From NCBI GenBank assembly GCA_013822685.1, contig PNKV01000006.1, positions 62,001 through 126,000 on the forward strand: a DNA stretch of 64,000 bases, given 5' to 3'. Origin of the DNA: Leptothrix sp. (in: b-proteobacteria). GTDB taxonomy: Bacteria > Pseudomonadota > Gammaproteobacteria > Burkholderiales > Burkholderiaceae_C. Position numbers and translations under genes: made by a program. The notes beneath the pieces are model-generated. The model did no database searches, had not been told where the DNA came from, and was given only the letters and a program-made list of their open reading frames with translations. Shown here one piece after another: positions 1 through 11,292 of this stretch (the first letter of the stretch is position 1; every line of letters begins with the position of its first letter).

Positions 1-1459
1 TGGCGCGGGCGCACAAGGCCATCAAACCGCCCGGCAAGATGCCCAGGCCCAACACCGCGATCGCGTTGACCGACAGCAAGGCACGGGCCTCGCCATTGGC
101 CGTGACGGGCGTGGTGTCGGTGGGCTCGTCGAAGTACATGACCTTGACGATGCGCAGGTAGTAGAAGGCCCCCACCAGCGACAGCATCACCGCAGCGATG
201 GCCAACTGCAGGTGCAAGGCAGAACTGGTGGTGACCAGCGATTGCAGCACCGCCAGCTTGGCATAGAAGCCCACCGTGGGCGGCAGGCCCGCCAGCGAGA
301 ACATGAACACGGCCATCACGGCGGCCATCTGCGGGCTGCGCTTGTTCAGTCCCGCCAGATCAGACACCTGCTCGGCCTCGAAGCCGGGGCGCGACAGGAA
401 CATGATGATGCCGAAGGTGCCAAGGGTGGTGAGAACGTAGGTCACCACGTAGAACAACGCCGACCCATAGCCATTGCTGGACGACAGGGTGTTGCCCGAC
501 ACCACGCTGGGCACGAAACCCAGCAGCATGAAGCCCAGCTGGGCGATGCCCGAATAGGCCAACATGCGCTTGAGGTTGGTCTGCGCGATGGCGGCCAGGT
601 TGCCCAGCGCCATCGAGGCCACGGCCAGGATCATCAGCATCTGCTGCCAGTCGGTGGCCGTGTTGATCAGGCCTTCCACCAGCAAGCGGATGGTGATGGC
701 GAAGGCGGCCAGCTTGGGCGCACCGGCCACCAACAAAGTGGCGGCCGTGGGCGCACCCTGGTACACGTCGGGAATCCACATGTGGAAAGGCACCACACCC
801 AGCTTGAAGGCCAGTCCCGACACGATGAAGACCAGCCCGAAGACCAGCACCTGCTTGTTGATCTGGCCCGACAGCGTGGCCTTGTAGACCTCGCCCAGGT
901 CAAGCGATCCGGTGGCGCCGTACATCATCGACAGGCCGTACAGCAGGAAGCCGCTGGCCAGCGCGCCCAGCACGAAGTACTTCATGGCCGCTTCGGTCGA
1001 TTGCGAATGGTCACGGCGCAAGGCCACCAGCGCGTACGACGACAACGACATCAGCTCCAGACCCAGGTAGATGGTCAGGAAGTTGTTGCCGATGATCATG
1101 ATGGAGATACCCAGCAAGGCGAACATGCTCAGGGTGAACAACTCGCCCTTGAGGATGTCGCGCGCGCCGGCATAAGTCTGCGCATACACCAGGCTGGCCA
1201 TCACGGCCAAGGTGGCGCACAGGCTCAGCAAGTGCCCCATCGGGTCGGTCACCACCATGCGCTGCATGGCATAGCTGGACGTGCTGGCATCCAGCGCACC
1301 CAGGTGCAGGCCGGCCACGGCGGCCAGCGAGATCATGGTGAGGATGTAGGTCGGCAGGCGACGCGGGTGCGTCACGAACAGGTCCACCAGCGCGACCACG
1401 CAGGCCATGGCCAGCAACAGGATCTCGGGGGCGACCGCGAGCCAATTGAGTTGTGTCAT
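1..1459 (-). CDS. nuoN: NADH-quinone oxidoreductase subunit N (3' end cut by window edge)
   Basis: Membrane antiporter-like subunit of respiratory complex I, part of the proton-pumping arm. The frame opens at the ATG at 1459 (MTQLNWLAVAPE) and runs off the window with 486 codons read, so only the last few residues are missing. It is almost wholly hydrophobic, with the conserved proton-channel helix stretch reading GLAFKLGVVPFHMWIPDVYQ, which carries the lysine and HMW(x)PD signature of NuoL/M/N. It lies 15 bp after nuoM as the last gene of the nuo operon. Identification is firm; the C-terminus cannot be seen. Confidence 0.95.
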   Translation of the reverse strand, partial: MTQLNWLAVAPEILLLAMACVVALVDLFVTHPRRLPTYILTMISLAAVAGLHLGALDASTSSYAMQRMVVTDPMGHLLSLCATLAVMASLVYAQTYAGARDILKGELFTLSMFALLGISIMIIGNNFLTIYLGLELMSLSSYALVALRRDHSQSTEAAMKYFVLGALASGFLLYGLSMMYGATGSLDLGEVYKATLSGQINKQVLVFGLVFIVSGLAFKLGVVPFHMWIPDVYQGAPTAATLLVAGAPKLAAFAITIRLLVEGLINTATDWQQMLMILAVASMALGNLAAIAQTNLKRMLAYSGIAQLGFMLLGFVPSVVSGNTLSSSNGYGSALFYVVTYVLTTLGTFGIIMFLSRPGFEAEQVSDLAGLNKRSPQMAAVMAVFMFSLAGLPPTVGFYAKLAVLQSLVTTSSALHLQLAIAAVMLSLVGAFYYLRIVKVMYFDEPTDTTPVTANGEARALLSVNAIAVLGLGILPGGLMALCARA

Positions 1460-1474
1460 GTTGTTCTCGGGCCT

Positions 1475-2953
1475 TTAGTTCAACTTGCTTTGTGCAACGT
1501 GCTTGAGAAGCTCGGTCACGGACACGTGCATCGCGTCGGTGAAGGGCTTGGGCTGGATGCCCATCCACAGCACGGCAACGGCCAGGATGGCCATGATCAG
1601 GAATTCGCGGGCATTGAGGTCGGTCAGGCCACGCACATCGTCATTGGCGATGTCACCCAGGTACACGCGCTTGTACATCCACAGCGTGTAGGCAGCACCG
1701 AAGATCAGCGCGGTGGCGGCCAGCAGGCCGATCAGGAAGTCGTACTGCACAGCGCCCAGAATCACCATCCACTCGCCAACGAAACCCGCAGTGCCCGGCA
1801 GGCCGCAATTGGCCATCGAGAAAAACAAGGCAAATGCCGCGAGCTTGGGCATGGTGTTGACCACCCCGCCGTAGCTGGCAATTTCACGCGAGTGAACGCG
1901 GTCGTACAGCACGCCAATGCTCAGGAACATGGCGCCCGAGACAAAACCGTGGGCAATCATCTGCACCAGGCCGCCAGACACGCCCAGCTCATTGAAGATG
2001 AAGAAGCCCAGGGTGACGAAACCCATGTGCGCGATGGACGAATACGCCACCAGCTTTTTCATGTCCTGCTGAACCATGGCCACCAGGCCGATGTAGATCA
2101 CGCCGATCAGCGACAAGGTGATCACGACGGGTGCGAACTCGCGGCTGGCGTCCGGTACGATGGGCAGCATGAAGCGCAGGAAGCCGTAGCAGCCCAGCTT
2201 CAGCATGATCGCGGCCAGCACGACCGAGCCACCCGTGGGGGCCTCAACGTGGGCGTCAGGCAACCAGGTGTGCACCGGCCACATCGGCACCTTCACGGCG
2301 AATGCCGCGAAGAAGGCGCCGAACAGCAGCGATTGCGCCAAGGCCGGCAGCGGCAGCTTGTGCCAGGTCTGGATGTCGAAGCTGCCGCCCGACTTGTAGT
2401 ACAGGAAGATCAGCGCGATCAGCATCAGCAGCGAGCCGAGCAGCGTGTACAGGAAGAACTTGAAGGCCGCATACACGCGGCGCGGTCCGCCCCACACGCC
2501 GATGATGATGTACATCGGGATCAGCGTGGCTTCGAAGAAGACGTAGAACAACAGCCCGTCGATGGCCGAGAACACGCCGACCATCAAACCCGACAGGATC
2601 AGGAAGGCACCGTAATACTGGTGCGGGCGGTCTTCAATGACCTGCCAGCCGGCCAGCACCACGATGATGGTGATGAAGGCCGTCAAGGGCACGAACCACA
2701 TCGAGATGCCGTCGACGCCCAGGTGGTAGAACACATTGAAGCGCTCGATCCAAGCCGACTTCTCGACGAACTGCATGGCGGCCGTGCTGTTGTCGAACTG
2801 TGTCATCAAGGGGATGGTGACCAGGAAGCCGACGATGGCGCCGATCAGTGCGATCCAGCGGGTGACTTTGGCGTTTTCCTGCCGGCCGATGGCCAGCAGC
2901 AAGGCCCCGAATGCCACCGGAATCCAGATGGCCAGAGAAAGGGTATTGGACAT
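1475..2953 (-). CDS. nuoM: NADH-quinone oxidoreductase subunit M
   Basis: Proton-translocating membrane subunit of complex I, 492 residues from the ATG at 2953 (MSNTLSLAIW). An in-frame ATG three codons upstream is possible but adds only MQT. It has about 14 hydrophobic segments, with the family signature APTGGSVVLAAIMLKLGCYG and KVPMWPVHTWLPDAHVEAP, the lysine and HTWLPDAH stretch being characteristic. It follows nuoL by 24 bp. Confidence 0.97.
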   Translation of the reverse strand: MSNTLSLAIWIPVAFGALLLAIGRQENAKVTRWIALIGAIVGFLVTIPLMTQFDNSTAAMQFVEKSAWIERFNVFYHLGVDGISMWFVPLTAFITIIVVLAGWQVIEDRPHQYYGAFLILSGLMVGVFSAIDGLLFYVFFEATLIPMYIIIGVWGGPRRVYAAFKFFLYTLLGSLLMLIALIFLYYKSGGSFDIQTWHKLPLPALAQSLLFGAFFAAFAVKVPMWPVHTWLPDAHVEAPTGGSVVLAAIMLKLGCYGFLRFMLPIVPDASREFAPVVITLSLIGVIYIGLVAMVQQDMKKLVAYSSIAHMGFVTLGFFIFNELGVSGGLVQMIAHGFVSGAMFLSIGVLYDRVHSREIASYGGVVNTMPKLAAFALFFSMANCGLPGTAGFVGEWMVILGAVQYDFLIGLLAATALIFGAAYTLWMYKRVYLGDIANDDVRGLTDLNAREFLIMAILAVAVLWMGIQPKPFTDAMHVSVTELLKHVAQSKLN

Positions 2954-2977
2954 TGTTTGCATGAACTGGCCCCGCGC

Positions 2978-4987
2978 TCAAGGCTGCATGAACACAAACC
3001 ATGTCATGAGGGCGAACACCCCCAGGATCATGACCAGCGCGTAGTGGTAGAGGTAACCGGTCTGGAACAGGCGGACCAGCGAACTGATCAGGCCAACCAG
3101 CTTGGCCGAGCCGTTCACGGCCAGGCCGTCAATCAGGGTCTCATCGCCGACCTTCCAAAGGCCACGACCCAGCAGGCGTGCGCCAGCAGACAGCACCTTT
3201 TCGTTGAACCAGTCCATGAAGTACTTGTTCTCGCCGATCACGATCAGCGGACGCAGCACGCGTGCAAAGAAGGCCGGGATCTGCGGCGCCACCATGTAGA
3301 ACACAAAAGCTGTGACCACACCGCCCAGCGCCAGCCAGAACGGCAAGGTGCTCAGGCCGTGAACGGCCATGGCGGTGGCGTCGTGGAAGTGGTGGGCCAA
3401 TTCAGCCATGGCTGGATGGCGCTCCAGATCCACAAAGATCGCGCTCTTGAGAAACTCGCCGAACAACATGGGCTCGATGGTGTACCAGCCAATCAGGACC
3501 GAAGGAATGGCCAGCAGCACCAGCGGCACCGTCACCACCCACGGTGATTCGTGCGGCGTGTGGGCATGGCCGTGGTCGTCATGCTCGTCGTGGTGATCGT
3601 GCTCGCCGGGGAAAGGCTTGTGGTGGAAGTGTTCCTTGCCATGGAAGACCAGGAAGTACATCCGGAAGCTGTAGAAGGCCGTCACGAACACACCGATGAT
3701 CACGGCGTAGTACGCCAGGCCTGCTGCCGGCAGTTGGCTGGCATGCACCGCTTCAATGATGCTGTCCTTGGAGTAGAAGCCCGAGAAGAACGGCGTGCCA
3801 ATCAGGGCCAGCGAGCCCAGCAGCGACGTGATCCAGGTGATCTTCATGTACTTCCACAGGCCGCCCATGTTGCGGATGTCCTGGTCATGGTGCATGCCCA
3901 TGATCACGGAGCCGGCGCCAAGGAACAGCAGGGCCTTGAAGAAAGCGTGCGTCATCAAGTGGAACACGGCCACGTTGTAGGCCGAAGCGCCCAGGGCCAC
4001 AGTCATGTAACCCAGCTGCGACAGCGTGGAATAGGCCACCACGCGCTTGATGTCGTTCTGGATGATGCCCAGAAAGCCCATGAACAACGCCGTGATCGAA
4101 CCGATGATCAAGATGAAGTTCAGCGCGGCATCCGACAGCTCGAACAGCGGCGACATGCGCGAGACCATGAAGATGCCGGCCGTCACCATGGTGGCGGCGT
4201 GGATCAGCGCGGAGATCGGTGTCGGGCCCTCCATCGAATCGGGCAGCCACACGTGCAGCGGGAACTGCGCCGACTTGCCCATCGCGCCGATGAACAGGCA
4301 GATGCAGATGACCGTGATCAAGGACCAGTCGGTCTTGGGCAGCGTCAGCGCCGCCAGATCGTTGCCCTTGGCGAAGATCTCGGTGTAGCTGAGCGAGCCG
4401 GTGTAGGCCACGATCAGGCCAATGCCCAGGATGAAGCCGAAGTCACCCACGCGGTTGACCAAAAAGGCCTTCATGTTGGCGAAGATCGCCGTGGGCTTCT
4501 TGAACCAGAAGCCGATCAGCAGGTAGGACACCAGGCCCACCGCTTCCCAGCCGAAGAACAGCTGCAGCAGGTTGTTGCTCATCACGAGCATCAACATCGA
4601 GAAGGTGAACAGCGAGATGTAGCTGAAGAAGCGCTGGTAGCCGTCGTCCTCCGCCATGTAGCCGATGGTGTACAGGTGCACCATCAGCGAGACGAAGGTC
4701 ACCACGCACATCATCATGGCGGTGAGGCCGTCGACCATGAAGCCGACTTCCATCTTCAGCGACCCGAGGGTCATCCATTCATAGACCGTCTGGTTGAAGT
4801 GCGCGCCATCCTGGACCACCGCTTGCAGCGTCATGGCCGAGAAGATGAAGGCGATCAACACACCGAGGATGGTCAACACGTGCGATCCGCGCCGGCCAAC
4901 GGCCTTGCCGAACAGGCCGGCCGCGATCGAACCCACCAGCGGTGCCAAGGGCACGACCAGCAGGTTGTTGAGAGTGAGCTCTGACAT
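2978..4987 (-). CDS. nuoL: NADH-quinone oxidoreductase subunit L
   Basis: Largest antiporter-like subunit of complex I (669 residues), bearing the long lateral helix at its C-terminus. The signature KSAQFPLHVWLPDSMEGPTP lies near residues 238-257. Residues about 450-480 form a loop very rich in histidine and acidic residues, between HGKEHFHH and HTPHESPW. Similar His-rich loops occur in beta-proteobacterial NuoL, but this one is dense enough to bind metal in principle. It starts 27 bp after nuoK. Confidence 0.97.
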   Translation of the reverse strand: MSELTLNNLLVVPLAPLVGSIAAGLFGKAVGRRGSHVLTILGVLIAFIFSAMTLQAVVQDGAHFNQTVYEWMTLGSLKMEVGFMVDGLTAMMMCVVTFVSLMVHLYTIGYMAEDDGYQRFFSYISLFTFSMLMLVMSNNLLQLFFGWEAVGLVSYLLIGFWFKKPTAIFANMKAFLVNRVGDFGFILGIGLIVAYTGSLSYTEIFAKGNDLAALTLPKTDWSLITVICICLFIGAMGKSAQFPLHVWLPDSMEGPTPISALIHAATMVTAGIFMVSRMSPLFELSDAALNFILIIGSITALFMGFLGIIQNDIKRVVAYSTLSQLGYMTVALGASAYNVAVFHLMTHAFFKALLFLGAGSVIMGMHHDQDIRNMGGLWKYMKITWITSLLGSLALIGTPFFSGFYSKDSIIEAVHASQLPAAGLAYYAVIIGVFVTAFYSFRMYFLVFHGKEHFHHKPFPGEHDHHDEHDDHGHAHTPHESPWVVTVPLVLLAIPSVLIGWYTIEPMLFGEFLKSAIFVDLERHPAMAELAHHFHDATAMAVHGLSTLPFWLALGGVVTAFVFYMVAPQIPAFFARVLRPLIVIGENKYFMDWFNEKVLSAGARLLGRGLWKVGDETLIDGLAVNGSAKLVGLISSLVRLFQTGYLYHYALVMILGVFALMTWFVFMQP

Positions 4988-5014
4988 TGTTATGGTTCTC
5001 CTGGCGCCAGTCGA

Positions 5015-5326
5015 TCAGCCCTTGAGGGTGTCGAGCTCGTCCACATTGATCGACTGACGGTTGCGGAACAGCACCACGAGGATGGCCAGGCCGATCGCCG
5101 ATTCGGCGGCCGCCACCGTCAGGATGAAGAACACGAAGACCTGTCCGTCCATGTCACCCAGGTAATGGGAGAACGCGACGAAGTTCATGTTCACGGCCAG
5201 GAGCATCAGCTCGATGGCCATCAGCAGCACGATCAGGTTCTTGCGGTTCAGGAAGATGCCGATCACGGACATGGCGAACAAGATCGCGCCCAGTGACAGG
5301 TAGTGTCCAAGGGTCACAGCGGTCAT
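5015..5326 (-). CDS. nuoK: NADH-quinone oxidoreductase subunit K
   Basis: Small three-helix membrane subunit of complex I, 103 residues, the normal family length. The helices carry the conserved acidic residues ([20 protein letters not shown] and [12 protein letters not shown]) that line the proton path. Its ATG overlaps the nuoJ stop in an ATGA at 5323-5326, so the two are probably translationally coupled. Confidence 0.97.
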   Translation of the reverse strand: MTAVTLGHYLSLGAILFAMSVIGIFLNRKNLIVLLMAIELMLLAVNMNFVAFSHYLGDMDGQVFVFFILTVAAAESAIGLAILVVLFRNRQSINVDELDTLKG

Positions 5327-5976
5327 GCCTGACCTCCAGCGGGGTTGGCGGGGTTTGAATCCATGGGAGCAGCGGGTTTTTCAACCACGGCATCGACCTT
5401 GACGACGCGCAGTCGGTCGGCCTTGGTGGCCTTGACCTGCTCGGCAGGGTTCTGATAGTGCGAATCCTTGCGGCGGCGCAGGGTCAGCGCGATGGCGGCG
5501 ATGATGGCCACCAGCAGGATGACGGCAGCGATCTGCACGGGGAACAGGTAGTGCGTGTACAGCTCGATGCCCAGCGCCTTGGTGTTGGGGTACTTGGCCA
5601 CTTCAGGCGGGAAGGCCTTGGGCAGGCCCAGGTCGAAGCCACGGGTCAGCACAAAAGCCATTTCCAGGGCGATGACCACACCGATCAGGCCCGCCAGCGG
5701 GAAATGCTTCCAGAAACCCTGGCGGATCGAATCGATGTTGATGTCCAGCATCATCACCACGAAGAGGAACAGCACCATGACCGCCCCCACGTAGACGAGC
5801 ACCAGCGCGATGGCCAGGAACTCGGCTTGCAGGAGCATCCAGATGCAAGACGCGCTGAAGAAGGCCAGCACCAGGTGCAGGGCCGCGCTGACCGGGCTTT
5901 TCGCGGTGATCACGCGAAAGGCCGCGAACAGCAGCACGAAGGAAAAGACGTAGAAGAGCGCAGTTAAGGTGTCCAT
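5323..5976 (-). CDS. nuoJ: NADH-quinone oxidoreductase subunit J
   Basis: Membrane subunit of complex I with five predicted helices in the first ~165 residues, including the conserved [17 protein letters not shown] helix. A hydrophilic C-terminal tail of about 45 residues, rich in Lys, Ala and Pro, follows. The tail is longer than in E. coli NuoJ and looks poorly conserved. It is coupled to nuoK by ATGA overlap and lies 12 bp after nuoI. Confidence 0.95.
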   Translation of the reverse strand: MDTLTALFYVFSFVLLFAAFRVITAKSPVSAALHLVLAFFSASCIWMLLQAEFLAIALVLVYVGAVMVLFLFVVMMLDINIDSIRQGFWKHFPLAGLIGVVIALEMAFVLTRGFDLGLPKAFPPEVAKYPNTKALGIELYTHYLFPVQIAAVILLVAIIAAIALTLRRRKDSHYQNPAEQVKATKADRLRVVKVDAVVEKPAAPMDSNPANPAGGQA

Positions 5977-5988
5977 GTTTTTATCGGA

Positions 5989-6495
5989 TCAGCGGTACTT
6001 CGCGTCCGCCTCCTTGCTGGCTGCGATTTCTTTTTCATAGCGGTCGCCGACGGCCAGGAGCATGTCCTTGGTGAAGTACAGATCGCCACGCTTTTCGCCG
6101 TGGTATTCAAAGATGTGCGTCTCGACGATCGAATCGACCGGGCAGCTTTCTTCGCAGAAGCCGCAGAAGATGCACTTGGTCAAATCGATGTCGTAGCGCG
6201 TGGTGCGGCGGGTGCCGTCATCGCGCACGTCGGACTCGATGGTGATGGCCATGGCCGGGCAGACGGCTTCGCACAGCTTGCAGGCGATGCAGCGCTCTTC
6301 GCCGTTGTCGTAACGGCGCAGGGCGTGCAGGCCACGAAAGCGTGGCGACATCGGCGTTTTTTCTTCCGGAAACTGCACGGTGATGTGCGGCTTGAGGAAG
6401 TGGCGGCCAGTCAGGGCCAGGCCTTTGAACATCTCCGCGAGGAAGAAGCTCGAGACGAAGTTTTTGAGCGAGAAGGTGCTTGTTGCGGTACTCAT
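5989..6495 (-). CDS. nuoI: NADH-quinone oxidoreductase subunit I (2x 4Fe-4S)
   Basis: Peripheral ferredoxin-like subunit carrying clusters N6a and N6b on the electron path to quinone. Two complete CxxCxxCxxxCP motifs are visible: [12 protein letters not shown] (Cys69, 72, 75, 79) and [12 protein letters not shown] (Cys108, 111, 114, 118). Length is 168 residues. A short amphipathic N-terminus precedes the clusters. It lies between nuoH and nuoJ as usual. Confidence 0.97.
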   Translation of the reverse strand: MSTATSTFSLKNFVSSFFLAEMFKGLALTGRHFLKPHITVQFPEEKTPMSPRFRGLHALRRYDNGEERCIACKLCEAVCPAMAITIESDVRDDGTRRTTRYDIDLTKCIFCGFCEESCPVDSIVETHIFEYHGEKRGDLYFTKDMLLAVGDRYEKEIAASKEADAKYR

Positions 6496-6507
6496 GAGGT
6501 CGGCCCC

Positions 6508-7566
6508 TTACTTCCAGATGTTCCAGGGAGACATGATCCAGACCCCCACGATCACCAACCACACCAGGGTGATCGGGATGAAGATCTTCCAGCCCAGACG
6601 CATGATCTGGTCGAAACGGAAGCGGGGGAACGAAGCCCGCACCCACAGGAACATGGTCACGATCAGGAAGGTCTTGCCGAACAGCCAGATCCAGCCCGGG
6701 ATGAAGTCCAGGAACTGCACCGGCGCCAGCCAGCCGCCAAAGAACATGACGGCGGCCAGGGCCGACACCAGGATCATGTTGGCGTACTCGGCCAGGAAGA
6801 ACATGGCGAAGGCCATGCCTGAATACTCGACCATGTGGCCGGCCACGATTTCCGATTCGCCTTCCACCACATCGAAGGGGTGGCGGTTGGTTTCGGCCAG
6901 GCCGGAGATGAAGTACACCACCGTGATTGGCAGCAGCGGCAGCCAGTTCCAGGACAGGAAGCTCAAGCCTTGCTCGGCAAAGGTGCCCTTGTCCTGCGCC
7001 AGCACGATGTCGCTCATGTTCAGCGAGCCCGACACCATCAGCACGATCACCAGGCAAAAGCCCATGGCGATTTCATACGACACCATCTGAGCCGAAGCGC
7101 GCATGGCGCCCAGGAAGGCGTACTTGGAGTTGGAGGCCCAGCCAGCGATGATCACGCCATAGACTTCCAGCGAGGTGATCGCCATCAGGAACAGCAGGCC
7201 GGCGTTCACGTTGGCCAGCGCTACCTCGGGGCCAAAGGGGATGACAGCCCACGCGGCCAGGGCCGGCATGATTGTCATGATGGGACCGAGGAAGAACAAG
7301 CCCTTGTTGGCCGCCGACGGCACGATGATCTCCTTGAAGATCAGCTTGACGGCATCGGCGATGGGTTGCAGTAGGCCCTGAGGGCCGGTGCGGTTCGGGC
7401 CCGGGCGGACTTGCGTCCAGCCGATGAACTTGCGTTCCCACAAGGTCAGGTAGGCCACGCACAGCAGCAAGGGCAGCAGCACCAGCACGATCTTGATGAG
7501 CGACCAGACCACGGGCCAGGCGCCTCCGAGGGCGCCAGCGCCGGCGTTGTAAAAGGTATCGATCAT
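6508..7566 (-). CDS. nuoH: NADH-quinone oxidoreductase subunit H
   Basis: Membrane subunit that forms the quinone chamber with NuoB and NuoD. I place the start at the ATG at 7566 ([10 protein letters not shown]), giving 352 residues. The open frame extends 23 codons further upstream into the end of nuoG and that part is not family-like. Conserved stretches [19 protein letters not shown] and [20 protein letters not shown], the latter holding the quinone-site acidic residues, are both intact. Confidence 0.96.
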   Translation of the reverse strand: MIDTFYNAGAGALGGAWPVVWSLIKIVLVLLPLLLCVAYLTLWERKFIGWTQVRPGPNRTGPQGLLQPIADAVKLIFKEIIVPSAANKGLFFLGPIMTIMPALAAWAVIPFGPEVALANVNAGLLFLMAITSLEVYGVIIAGWASNSKYAFLGAMRASAQMVSYEIAMGFCLVIVLMVSGSLNMSDIVLAQDKGTFAEQGLSFLSWNWLPLLPITVVYFISGLAETNRHPFDVVEGESEIVAGHMVEYSGMAFAMFFLAEYANMILVSALAAVMFFGGWLAPVQFLDFIPGWIWLFGKTFLIVTMFLWVRASFPRFRFDQIMRLGWKIFIPITLVWLVIVGVWIMSPWNIWK

Positions 7567-7582
7567 GTGATTGTTCTCCGCC

Positions 7583-9913
7583 TCAGACCTGGCCGACGCC
7601 GAGTTTTTCAACCCGAATGGCGCCGAACTGCGCACCCAGCGACGACGTCAGGGCGTGACCCGCGGGCACGCGCACCACATTGGCAGGCAAGCTCGCGTCG
7701 AGCACCGCGCTCAGGGTGGCGGATCCGTTGTCTTGCGACACCCTCACCTGCGCACCTTCGACCAGGCCCAGCTCGGCCCACAAAGCCTTGGACAGGCTGG
7801 CGACGGGAGGCTTGGCATCGGCGGTACGTTGCAGTGGTTCGGCACGGCGCACCAGGGCATCCGCGCTGTAAATGGGCACGTCGGCGATGCGCTCCAGGCC
7901 GCCGGTCGATCCTTGCAGCTGGATGGGGGCGGAGCTTTGGTTCGACAAGCGCGCAGGGATCGAAGCCAGGTCACCCAAAGCGGCAGCGCGGACTTCTTCC
8001 GAGGTCTCGAACTCGAAACCGGGGATGCTCAGCATGTTGCCCAGCACGCGCAACACCTTCCAGGCAGGACGCGCGTCGCCCAGGGGCTTGACCACGCCGT
8101 GGAAGCTTTGCACACGGCCTTCGGCGTTCACAAAAGTGCCGGAGGTTTCGGAGAACGGGGCGATGGGCAGCAGCACATCGGCGTAATCGCTGGCGCCGGA
8201 CTTGAAGGCGGACAAGGACACAACCATTTGCGCGCCATTGACCGCGGCCCGAGCGGCCACGGGGTTGGCAGCGTCAAACTCAGGCTCGGCGTTGAACAGC
8301 AGCACGGCCTTCAGGGCGTTGCCTGACAGCATCTGGCCGGCGTTCAAACCGCCCTGCTGAGGTTGGGCGCCCACCAGTTGGGCCCCCACAGTGTTGGCCG
8401 ATTCGCCCAGGAAACCAACAGCGGCGCCGGTTTGCTCGCCAATCCAGTTCGCCAAGGCGTGCAGGGCGGAGGCTTGCGGATGATGAACGGCCGCATTGCC
8501 CAGCAGGATCGCTTTCTTCTGACCTGACAACAGCGAGGTGGCCACGGCGCGGGCGGCCTCGGTGGCCGTGCCATTGGCCGGGCTGCTCAAGCCGCGTTCG
8601 TTGGCGATCGCCACGGCGATGTCGGCCAGGGATTGCGCCCAGGCGCTGGGGGCCAGGACGATGCGCTGTGCCATGGGCAGCAGCCAGTCATCGGTGGTGG
8701 CGCCAATCGCGGTGATCTGCGCACCGCGCTTGGCGGCGTGGCGCAGGCGCGAGGCGAACAGCGGGTGGTCCTTGCGCAGGAAGGAGCCGATCACCAGCGC
8801 GCGGTCCAGGGTGGACAGCTCGGCGATGGGCATGCCCAACCAGGTTGCGCCCGGGGCGGCGGTGAAGTCGGATTGACGCAGGCGGGTATCGACGTTGTCG
8901 CTGCCCAGGCCGCGCACCAGTTGACCCAGCAGGTACAGCTCTTCGACCGTGCTGTGGGCTGTGCCCAGCGCGCCGATGGCGGCGGCACCATGGTCGTTCT
9001 TGACGCCCTTCAAGCCGTTGGCCACGTATTCCAGCGCGGTCGTCCAGTCGACCTCGCGCCATTGGCCGCCCTGCTTGAGCATGGGCTTGGTCAGGCGCTG
9101 GTCGCTGTTCAGGGCTTCGTAGCTGAAGCGGTCGCGGTCGGAGATCCAGCACTCATTGACGGACTCGTTCTCCAGGGGTACCACGCGCAGCACTTTGCCG
9201 CTCTTCACTTGAACGATCAAGTTGGCACCGGTGCTGTCATGCGGGCTGATGCTCTTGCGGCGCGACAACTCCCAGGTGCGGGCGCTGTAGCGGAAAGGTT
9301 TGCTGGTCAGCGCACCAACGGGGCAGATGTCGATCATGTTGCCCGACAGTTCGGAATCGACCGTGTTGCCCACGAAGGTGGTGATCTCGGAGTGCTCGCC
9401 GCGGTGGATCATGCCGAGTTCCATCACGCCAGCGATCTCTTGACCGAAACGGACGCAACGGGTGCACTGGATGCAGCGGCTCATCTCGTCGGCCGAGATC
9501 AGTGGGCCCAGGTCCTTGCGAAAGACGACGCGTTTCTCTTCTTCATAGCGCGACGAAGAAGCGCCATAGCCCACGGCCAAGTCTTGCAATTGGCACTCGC
9601 CGCCCTGGTCGCAAATGGGGCAATCCAGCGGGTGATTGATGAGCAGAAACTCCATCACGCCCTGCTGGGCCTTGATGGCTTTGTCGCTCTTGGTGCGAAC
9701 GATCATGCCCTGGGTGACCGGCGTGGCGCAGGCCGGCATGGGCTTGGGTGCCTTCTCAATGTCCACCAGGCACATGCGGCAGTTCGCCGCGATCGACAAC
9801 TTCTTGTGATAGCAGAAGTGCGGAATGTAGGTGCCGTTTTGCTCGGCCGCATGCATCACCATGCTGCCTTCCTGGCACTGGACTTTCTGTCCGTCGAGTT
9901 CGATTTCAACCAT
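7583..9913 (-). CDS. nuoG: NADH-quinone oxidoreductase subunit G (Fe-S, molybdopterin-like fold)
   Basis: Large peripheral subunit (776 residues) of the electron-input module. The N-terminal 2Fe-2S domain has Cys34, Cys45, Cys48 and Cys62. It is followed by the His/Cys 4Fe-4S box ([17 protein letters not shown]) and a [10 protein letters not shown] cluster motif. The remainder is the molybdopterin-oxidoreductase-like domain, which in complex I carries no Mo cofactor. It sits 17 bp after nuoF. Confidence 0.96.
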   Translation of the reverse strand: MVEIELDGQKVQCQEGSMVMHAAEQNGTYIPHFCYHKKLSIAANCRMCLVDIEKAPKPMPACATPVTQGMIVRTKSDKAIKAQQGVMEFLLINHPLDCPICDQGGECQLQDLAVGYGASSSRYEEEKRVVFRKDLGPLISADEMSRCIQCTRCVRFGQEIAGVMELGMIHRGEHSEITTFVGNTVDSELSGNMIDICPVGALTSKPFRYSARTWELSRRKSISPHDSTGANLIVQVKSGKVLRVVPLENESVNECWISDRDRFSYEALNSDQRLTKPMLKQGGQWREVDWTTALEYVANGLKGVKNDHGAAAIGALGTAHSTVEELYLLGQLVRGLGSDNVDTRLRQSDFTAAPGATWLGMPIAELSTLDRALVIGSFLRKDHPLFASRLRHAAKRGAQITAIGATTDDWLLPMAQRIVLAPSAWAQSLADIAVAIANERGLSSPANGTATEAARAVATSLLSGQKKAILLGNAAVHHPQASALHALANWIGEQTGAAVGFLGESANTVGAQLVGAQPQQGGLNAGQMLSGNALKAVLLFNAEPEFDAANPVAARAAVNGAQMVVSLSAFKSGASDYADVLLPIAPFSETSGTFVNAEGRVQSFHGVVKPLGDARPAWKVLRVLGNMLSIPGFEFETSEEVRAAALGDLASIPARLSNQSSAPIQLQGSTGGLERIADVPIYSADALVRRAEPLQRTADAKPPVASLSKALWAELGLVEGAQVRVSQDNGSATLSAVLDASLPANVVRVPAGHALTSSLGAQFGAIRVEKLGVGQV

Positions 9914-9930
9914 GTTTGTTGCTCTGGTGC

Positions 9931-11292
9931 TCAGACGTAAGACGGGACCACGCAGGTCTTGTGTTCGATGTGATGAATGAATTCATCGCGGTAATGCTTG
10001 ATGAAGGCGCGCACCGGCATGGCGGCGGCATCGCCCAGCGCGCAGATGGTGCGGCCCTGGATGTTGTCGGCCACCGAGTTCAGCAGGTCGATGTCTTCGA
10101 CGCGGCCGTGGCCCGTTTCGATGCGGTCGACCATGCGCCACAACCAGCCCGTGCCTTCGCGGCAAGGCGTGCACTGGCCGCAAGATTCGTGCATGTAGAA
10201 GTAGGACAGGCGTTGCAAGCTCTTGACCATGCAGCGGGTTTCGTCCATCACGATCAGCGCCCCCGAGCCGAGCATCGAGCCGGCCTTGGCGATGGAGTCA
10301 TAGTCCATCGTGCACTCCATCATGATGTGGGCGGGCAGCACGGGCGAGGACGATCCACCGGGGATCACGGCCTTGAGCTTCTTGCCACCGCGCACACCAC
10401 CGGCCAGCTCGAGCAGCGTGGCGAAAGGCGTGCCCATCGGGATCTCGTAGTTGCCAGGGCGCTCGACGTCGCCGCTGACCGAGTACAGCTTGGTGCCACC
10501 GTTGTTGGGCTTGCCCACATCGAGGAAGGCCTGGCCGCCGTTGCGGATGATCCAAGGCACCGCCGCGAAGGTTTCGGTGTTGTTGATCGTGGTCGGCTTG
10601 CCGTACAGGCCGAAGCTGGCCGGGAACGGTGGCTTGAAACGGGGCTGGCCCTTCTTGCCTTCAAGCGACTCAAGCAGCGCAGTTTCCTCACCGCAGATGT
10701 AGGCGCCGAAACCATGGAAGGCATGCAGCTGGAAGCTGTAGTTGCTGCCCATGATGTTGTTGCCCAGCAGGCCGGCGGCGCGCGCCTCTTCCAAGGCGGC
10801 TTCGAAGCGCTCGTACACCTCGAAGATTTCACCGTGGATGTAGTTGTAGCCCACGCTGATGCCCATCGCGTACGCGGCGATGGCCATGCCTTCGATCACG
10901 ATGTGCGGGTTGTACATCAGGATCTCGCGGTCCTTGCACGTGCCGGGCTCACCTTCGTCGGAGTTGCACACCAGGTACTTCTGGCCGGGGAAGGCGCGGG
11001 GCATGAAGCTCCACTTCAAACCCGTCGGGAAGCCAGCGCCGCCACGACCACGCAGGGCCGACAGCTTCACATCGGCGATCACCTGCTCGGGCGTCATGCC
11101 TTCGCCGCCATCCAGGCCCAGGATTTTGCGCAGAGCCGTGTAGCCGCCGCGCGCCTGGTAGTCCTTCAGACCCCAGTTTTTGCCGTCCAGATCCGCGTAG
11201 ATCTGGGGGCTGATGTGGCGACCGTGGAAAACGGTTTCACGGCCGGTCGATTGGAATTGGGAAAGGTCCAACATGGGAATGTCCTTGCTCAC
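9931..11292 (-). CDS. nuoF: NADH-quinone oxidoreductase subunit F (NADH/FMN site)
   Basis: NADH-oxidising flavoprotein subunit of complex I, 453 residues. Visible motifs are the NADH-binding [17 protein letters not shown], the FMN-site [19 protein letters not shown] and the N3 4Fe-4S site [15 protein letters not shown] with a further Cys in TICALGDA. The start overlaps the nuoE stop (ATGA at 11289-11292). A second in-frame ATG six codons later (MLDLSQF) is an alternative start. Confidence 0.97.
   Translation of the reverse strand: MSKDIPMLDLSQFQSTGRETVFHGRHISPQIYADLDGKNWGLKDYQARGGYTALRKILGLDGGEGMTPEQVIADVKLSALRGRGGAGFPTGLKWSFMPRAFPGQKYLVCNSDEGEPGTCKDREILMYNPHIVIEGMAIAAYAMGISVGYNYIHGEIFEVYERFEAALEEARAAGLLGNNIMGSNYSFQLHAFHGFGAYICGEETALLESLEGKKGQPRFKPPFPASFGLYGKPTTINNTETFAAVPWIIRNGGQAFLDVGKPNNGGTKLYSVSGDVERPGNYEIPMGTPFATLLELAGGVRGGKKLKAVIPGGSSSPVLPAHIMMECTMDYDSIAKAGSMLGSGALIVMDETRCMVKSLQRLSYFYMHESCGQCTPCREGTGWLWRMVDRIETGHGRVEDIDLLNSVADNIQGRTICALGDAAAMPVRAFIKHYRDEFIHHIEHKTCVVPSYV

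Noticed and set aside
212..4984. Very long plus-strand open frames of 1111 and 477 codons opposite nuoM and nuoL.
   Set aside because: They are antisense shadows of GC-rich coding sequence. Their translations are His/Gln/Arg-rich with no domain or signal, and the minus strand carries intact complex I genes.
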